A stretch of 64,000 nt of DNA, from the NCBI RefSeq assembly GCF_900113285.1, contig NZ_FOOT01000003.1:496001-560000 (forward strand), in the 5' to 3' direction. Source of the stretch: Pontibacter chinhatensis. GTDB taxonomy: Bacteria; Bacteroidota; Bacteroidia; Cytophagales; Hymenobacteraceae. This document shows positions 61,694-64,000 of this stretch, one piece after another. The position numbers and the translations under genes were made by a program. Under the pieces are notes generated by a model, which was not told where the DNA came from, did no database searches, and worked only from the letters and a program-made list of their open reading frames with translations. The stretch's first letter is position 1; every line of letters begins with the position of its first letter.

Positions 61694-62845
61694 ATGAACC
61701 GAATCTTAGCAACAGCATTTTTTGCAGGTATACTTAGCCTTGCCTCCTGTGGCGGTGGCGACGACAAACAGGCCCAACTGGATGCCTTGAAAGAGCAGCA
61801 GGCCAGCATTCAGAAGCAGATAGAGGAGTTGGAGGCGGAACTGAAGGCCGAGGGCAAAACCGTGGCCGTGCAGCAGAAGACCGTGCCCGTATCGGTAACC
61901 ACGCTGGCGCAGGACACCTTCCGCCACTACCTGGAGGTGCAGGGCCGGGTGGACTTTACGCAGAACGTGCTGGTAAGCGCCAAAGTACCGGGCGTGCTGA
62001 CAAGCGTGCGCGTGGAGCGCGGCGACCGCGTGACGAAGGGGCAAACCATGGCCACTATTGATGCGCAGGTACTGGAGCAGAATCTGGCCGAGGTAAAAAC
62101 CCGCCTCGACCTGGCTAACGTGGCCTTTGAGAAGCAGAAAAACCTCTGGGACCAGAAAATAGGCACCGAGATGCAGTACCTCACGGCTAAAAACAACAAG
62201 GAGGCGCTGGAGCGTAACCTGGCAGCCCTGCAGCAGCAGCGCGACCAGTTTAACATCAAGGCCCCTATCAGCGGGGTGGTGGATGAGGTGATCCCGAATA
62301 CGGGCGAGGCCGTGGCGCCGGGCGTGGGCATTATCCGGGTGGTGAACCTGGAGGGAGGCAAAATCATGGCCGAGATCTCCGAGGCGTACCAGGACAGGAT
62401 TTCGAAAGGAGACCAGGCGGTGGTATACTTCCCCGACCTGAAAAAAGAAGTGGCCATGACCGTGGACGTGGTGAGCAGCTTCATCAACCCCACCAGCCGC
62501 ACCTTCACCACAGAGCTTCGCTTCCGGAACGGGGCCGACGTAACCCTGCGCCCTAACATGGTGGCCGTGGTGCGCATCGAAGATTACAAGAACGAGGATG
62601 TGGTGACGCTGCCGGTAAACCTGGTGCAGAAAGACGAGAAGACGAGCTATGTGTACGTGGCCCAGAAAAAGGACAATGGTTACATCGCCACGCGAAAAGA
62701 AGTGAAGACCGGCCTGAGCTATGGCGGTAACGTGGAGGTGCTCAACGGCCTGGCCGCCGGCGATATGGTGATTACAGCAGGCTACAAAAGCGTGAACGAG
62801 GGGCAGCCCGTGGTGTTTGCGCAGAACAGCCTCACCCAGAAGTAA
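61694..62845 (+). CDS. RND periplasmic adaptor (membrane-fusion protein)
   Basis: 383 residues. The lipobox SLASCGGG anchors it to the membrane; a coiled coil (about 30-55 and 120-180), the lipoyl-like halves (NVLVSAKVPGVLTSVRVERG and FNIKAPISGVVDEVIPNTGE) and the beta barrel and membrane-proximal domain follow. It joins the RND pump to the TolC-like channel. It is cotranscribed with both neighbours. Confidence 0.94.
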   Translation: MNRILATAFFAGILSLASCGGGDDKQAQLDALKEQQASIQKQIEELEAELKAEGKTVAVQQKTVPVSVTTLAQDTFRHYLEVQGRVDFTQNVLVSAKVPGVLTSVRVERGDRVTKGQTMATIDAQVLEQNLAEVKTRLDLANVAFEKQKNLWDQKIGTEMQYLTAKNNKEALERNLAALQQQRDQFNIKAPISGVVDEVIPNTGEAVAPGVGIIRVVNLEGGKIMAEISEAYQDRISKGDQAVVYFPDLKKEVAMTVDVVSSFINPTSRTFTTELRFRNGADVTLRPNMVAVVRIEDYKNEDVVTLPVNLVQKDEKTSYVYVAQKKDNGYIATRKEVKTGLSYGGNVEVLNGLAAGDMVITAGYKSVNEGQPVVFAQNSLTQK

Positions 62846-62864
62846 TGCCTAAAAGTATAAAACT

Positions 62865-64000
62865 ATGAAAGAGTTTAAGCCAACCAGCTGGTCTATTGAC
62901 AACAAGACCAGTATCTATATCATGACCCTCATCGTCACGCTGGCGGGTATCTTCTCCTATGTAAACCTGCAGAAGGAGAACTTCCCGGACATCGTGATAC
63001 CAACTGTGATGGTGGCCACCATACACCCGGGCACCTCGCCCTCGGATATGGAGAACCTCATTACCAGGCCCATCGAAAAGCAACTGAAGGCCATTAACGG
63101 GGTGAAGAAAATTACCTCCAACTCCATGCAGGACTTCTCCATGATAGCTGTGGAGTTTAACACCGATGTGGAGGTGCCGGAGGCCAAGCAACAGGTACGG
63201 GATGCTGTGGACAAGGCCCGCACTGACCTGCCCACCGACCTGGATCAGGAGCCCAACATCCAGGAGATCAACTTCTCCGAGTTCCCGATTATGTATGTCA
63301 ACGTGTCGGGCAACTATAGCCTGGACCAGCTGAAGGACTACGCCGAAGACCTGCAGGACCGCTTTGAGGCCTATCCCGAGATTACGCGCGTGGACATGGT
63401 AGGCGCCCTGGACAAGGAGGTGCAGGTAAATGTGGACCTGTACAAGATGCAGGCTGCCCAGGTTACTTTTATGGACATCTCCAACGCCATTGCCCGCGAG
63501 AACGTTACCATCTCTGGTGGCAACATTACGGTAGGAGAGGCAAGGCGATCGGTGCGTGTGACGGGCCAGTACGTAGACCCCGAGAAGATTGGCGACATTG
63601 TGCTGCAGTCGGTGGCGGGGGCCAATATCAAGCTCCGCGACATTGCCGAGGTGAAGCAGGGTTTTAAAGAGCAGGAAAGCTTTGCGCGCCTGGGCAACGA
63701 GCCCGTTATCACGCTTAACATCATCAAGCGCAGCGGCGAGAACCTGATTGAGGCCTCGGACAAGATACACGCCACCATTGAGGAGATGCAGCGCACCTCG
63801 CTGCCCCAAGACCTGCACATCACCGTCACCGGCGACCAGTCTACCCAGACCCGCCATACATTGAACGACCTGATCAACACCATCATCATCGGCTTTGTGC
63901 TGGTAACCCTGATCCTGATGTTCTTCATGGGTACCACCAACGCCATTTTCGTGGGCCTGTCAGTGCCGATTTCCATGTTCCTGGCCTTTATCCTGATGCC
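62865..64000 (+). CDS. RND efflux permease, C-terminus cut by the window end
   Basis: 378 codons of an expected 1,000 or more. MKEFKPTSWSIDNKTSIYIM begins with the first membrane helix (about 18-36), followed by the periplasmic porter part (TSPSDMENLITRPIEKQLKA, FPIMYVNVSG) and the start of the next helices (LINTIIIGFVLVTLILMFFM ... VPISMFLAF). It is a proton-driven drug or lipid exporter of the AcrB/HAE1 family. The full length and the proton-relay residues lie outside. Confidence 0.93.
   Translation, partial: MKEFKPTSWSIDNKTSIYIMTLIVTLAGIFSYVNLQKENFPDIVIPTVMVATIHPGTSPSDMENLITRPIEKQLKAINGVKKITSNSMQDFSMIAVEFNTDVEVPEAKQQVRDAVDKARTDLPTDLDQEPNIQEINFSEFPIMYVNVSGNYSLDQLKDYAEDLQDRFEAYPEITRVDMVGALDKEVQVNVDLYKMQAAQVTFMDISNAIARENVTISGGNITVGEARRSVRVTGQYVDPEKIGDIVLQSVAGANIKLRDIAEVKQGFKEQESFARLGNEPVITLNIIKRSGENLIEASDKIHATIEEMQRTSLPQDLHITVTGDQSTQTRHTLNDLINTIIIGFVLVTLILMFFMGTTNAIFVGLSVPISMFLAFILM

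Overview
The window looks like chromosome of a Bacteroidota bacterium of the order Cytophagales, most likely a Hymenobacteraceae/Pontibacter-type organism. This is inferred from gene content and promoter style, not from a search. Pointers are a PorW/SprE-type gliding/type IX secretion lipoprotein, many lipoproteins, DUF5686, DUF4403, DUF4295 and DUF5522 proteins, bacillithiol synthesis, a LytS/LytTR pair, and repeated TAnnTTTG -7 promoter elements with TTG -33 elements. It is mostly housekeeping DNA in short operons separated by clear hairpin terminators. I see no prophage, CRISPR array, insertion sequence or recognisable defence island.

Layout. 1-1469: 5' part of a PorW/SprE homologue (minus strand). 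1771-7564: ATP synthase operon with two small accessory subunits, then a, c, b, delta, alpha and gamma; beta and epsilon are not here. 7742-10091: PafA-type phosphatase and pyrophosphatase. 10244-16204: UbiA-like protein, NAD(P)HX repair enzyme, PAP2 phosphatase, DUF5686 outer-membrane protein. 16396-22223: aminotransferase, AsnC-type regulator divergent from an archaeal-type asparagine synthetase, a lipoprotein, ornithine aminotransferase. 22431-26530: DUF5522, L28, L33, DUF4295, FtsY, a lipoprotein, RimO. 26869-34241: PH-domain protein, BshC, 5-formyl-THF cyclo-ligase, a JAB-like secreted protein, TetR, MnmD, thioesterase, RlmN. 35011-43263: YihY, LolA-like protein, DUF4403, thioredoxin, threonine dehydrogenase, a striking Pro/Arg repeat protein, Kbl, two small membrane proteins. 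43500-49257: CdaA-FolP, DUF1599, DoxX-like protein, lipoprotein, shikimate kinase, fatty-acid hydroxylase. 49494-55171: small envelope proteins, a double acyltransferase, tRNA-Asn, a degenerate Rieske lipoprotein, Hbd, PheS. 56167-64000: LiaF-like protein, LytS/LytTR pair, then TetR-TolC-MFP-RND efflux operon cut by the window end.

The most unusual signals are at the DNA level. (1) The 7-mer AAGTATA (with AAGTATG) is scattered on both strands, in genes and between them, at roughly 140 copies by hand count against about six expected from base composition. (2) A composite intergenic repeat of about 350-520 bp occurs three times with the same order of modules, and its front module also forms an inverted pair at a fourth site. 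(3) Perfect 8-bp-period repeats (AGTTAG/CTAACT type) occur at three loci, two of them directly upstream of start codons. Protein-level oddities are a Rieske-like lipoprotein that has lost its iron-sulphur ligands and the 353-residue Pro/Arg repeat protein between the two threonine-degradation genes.
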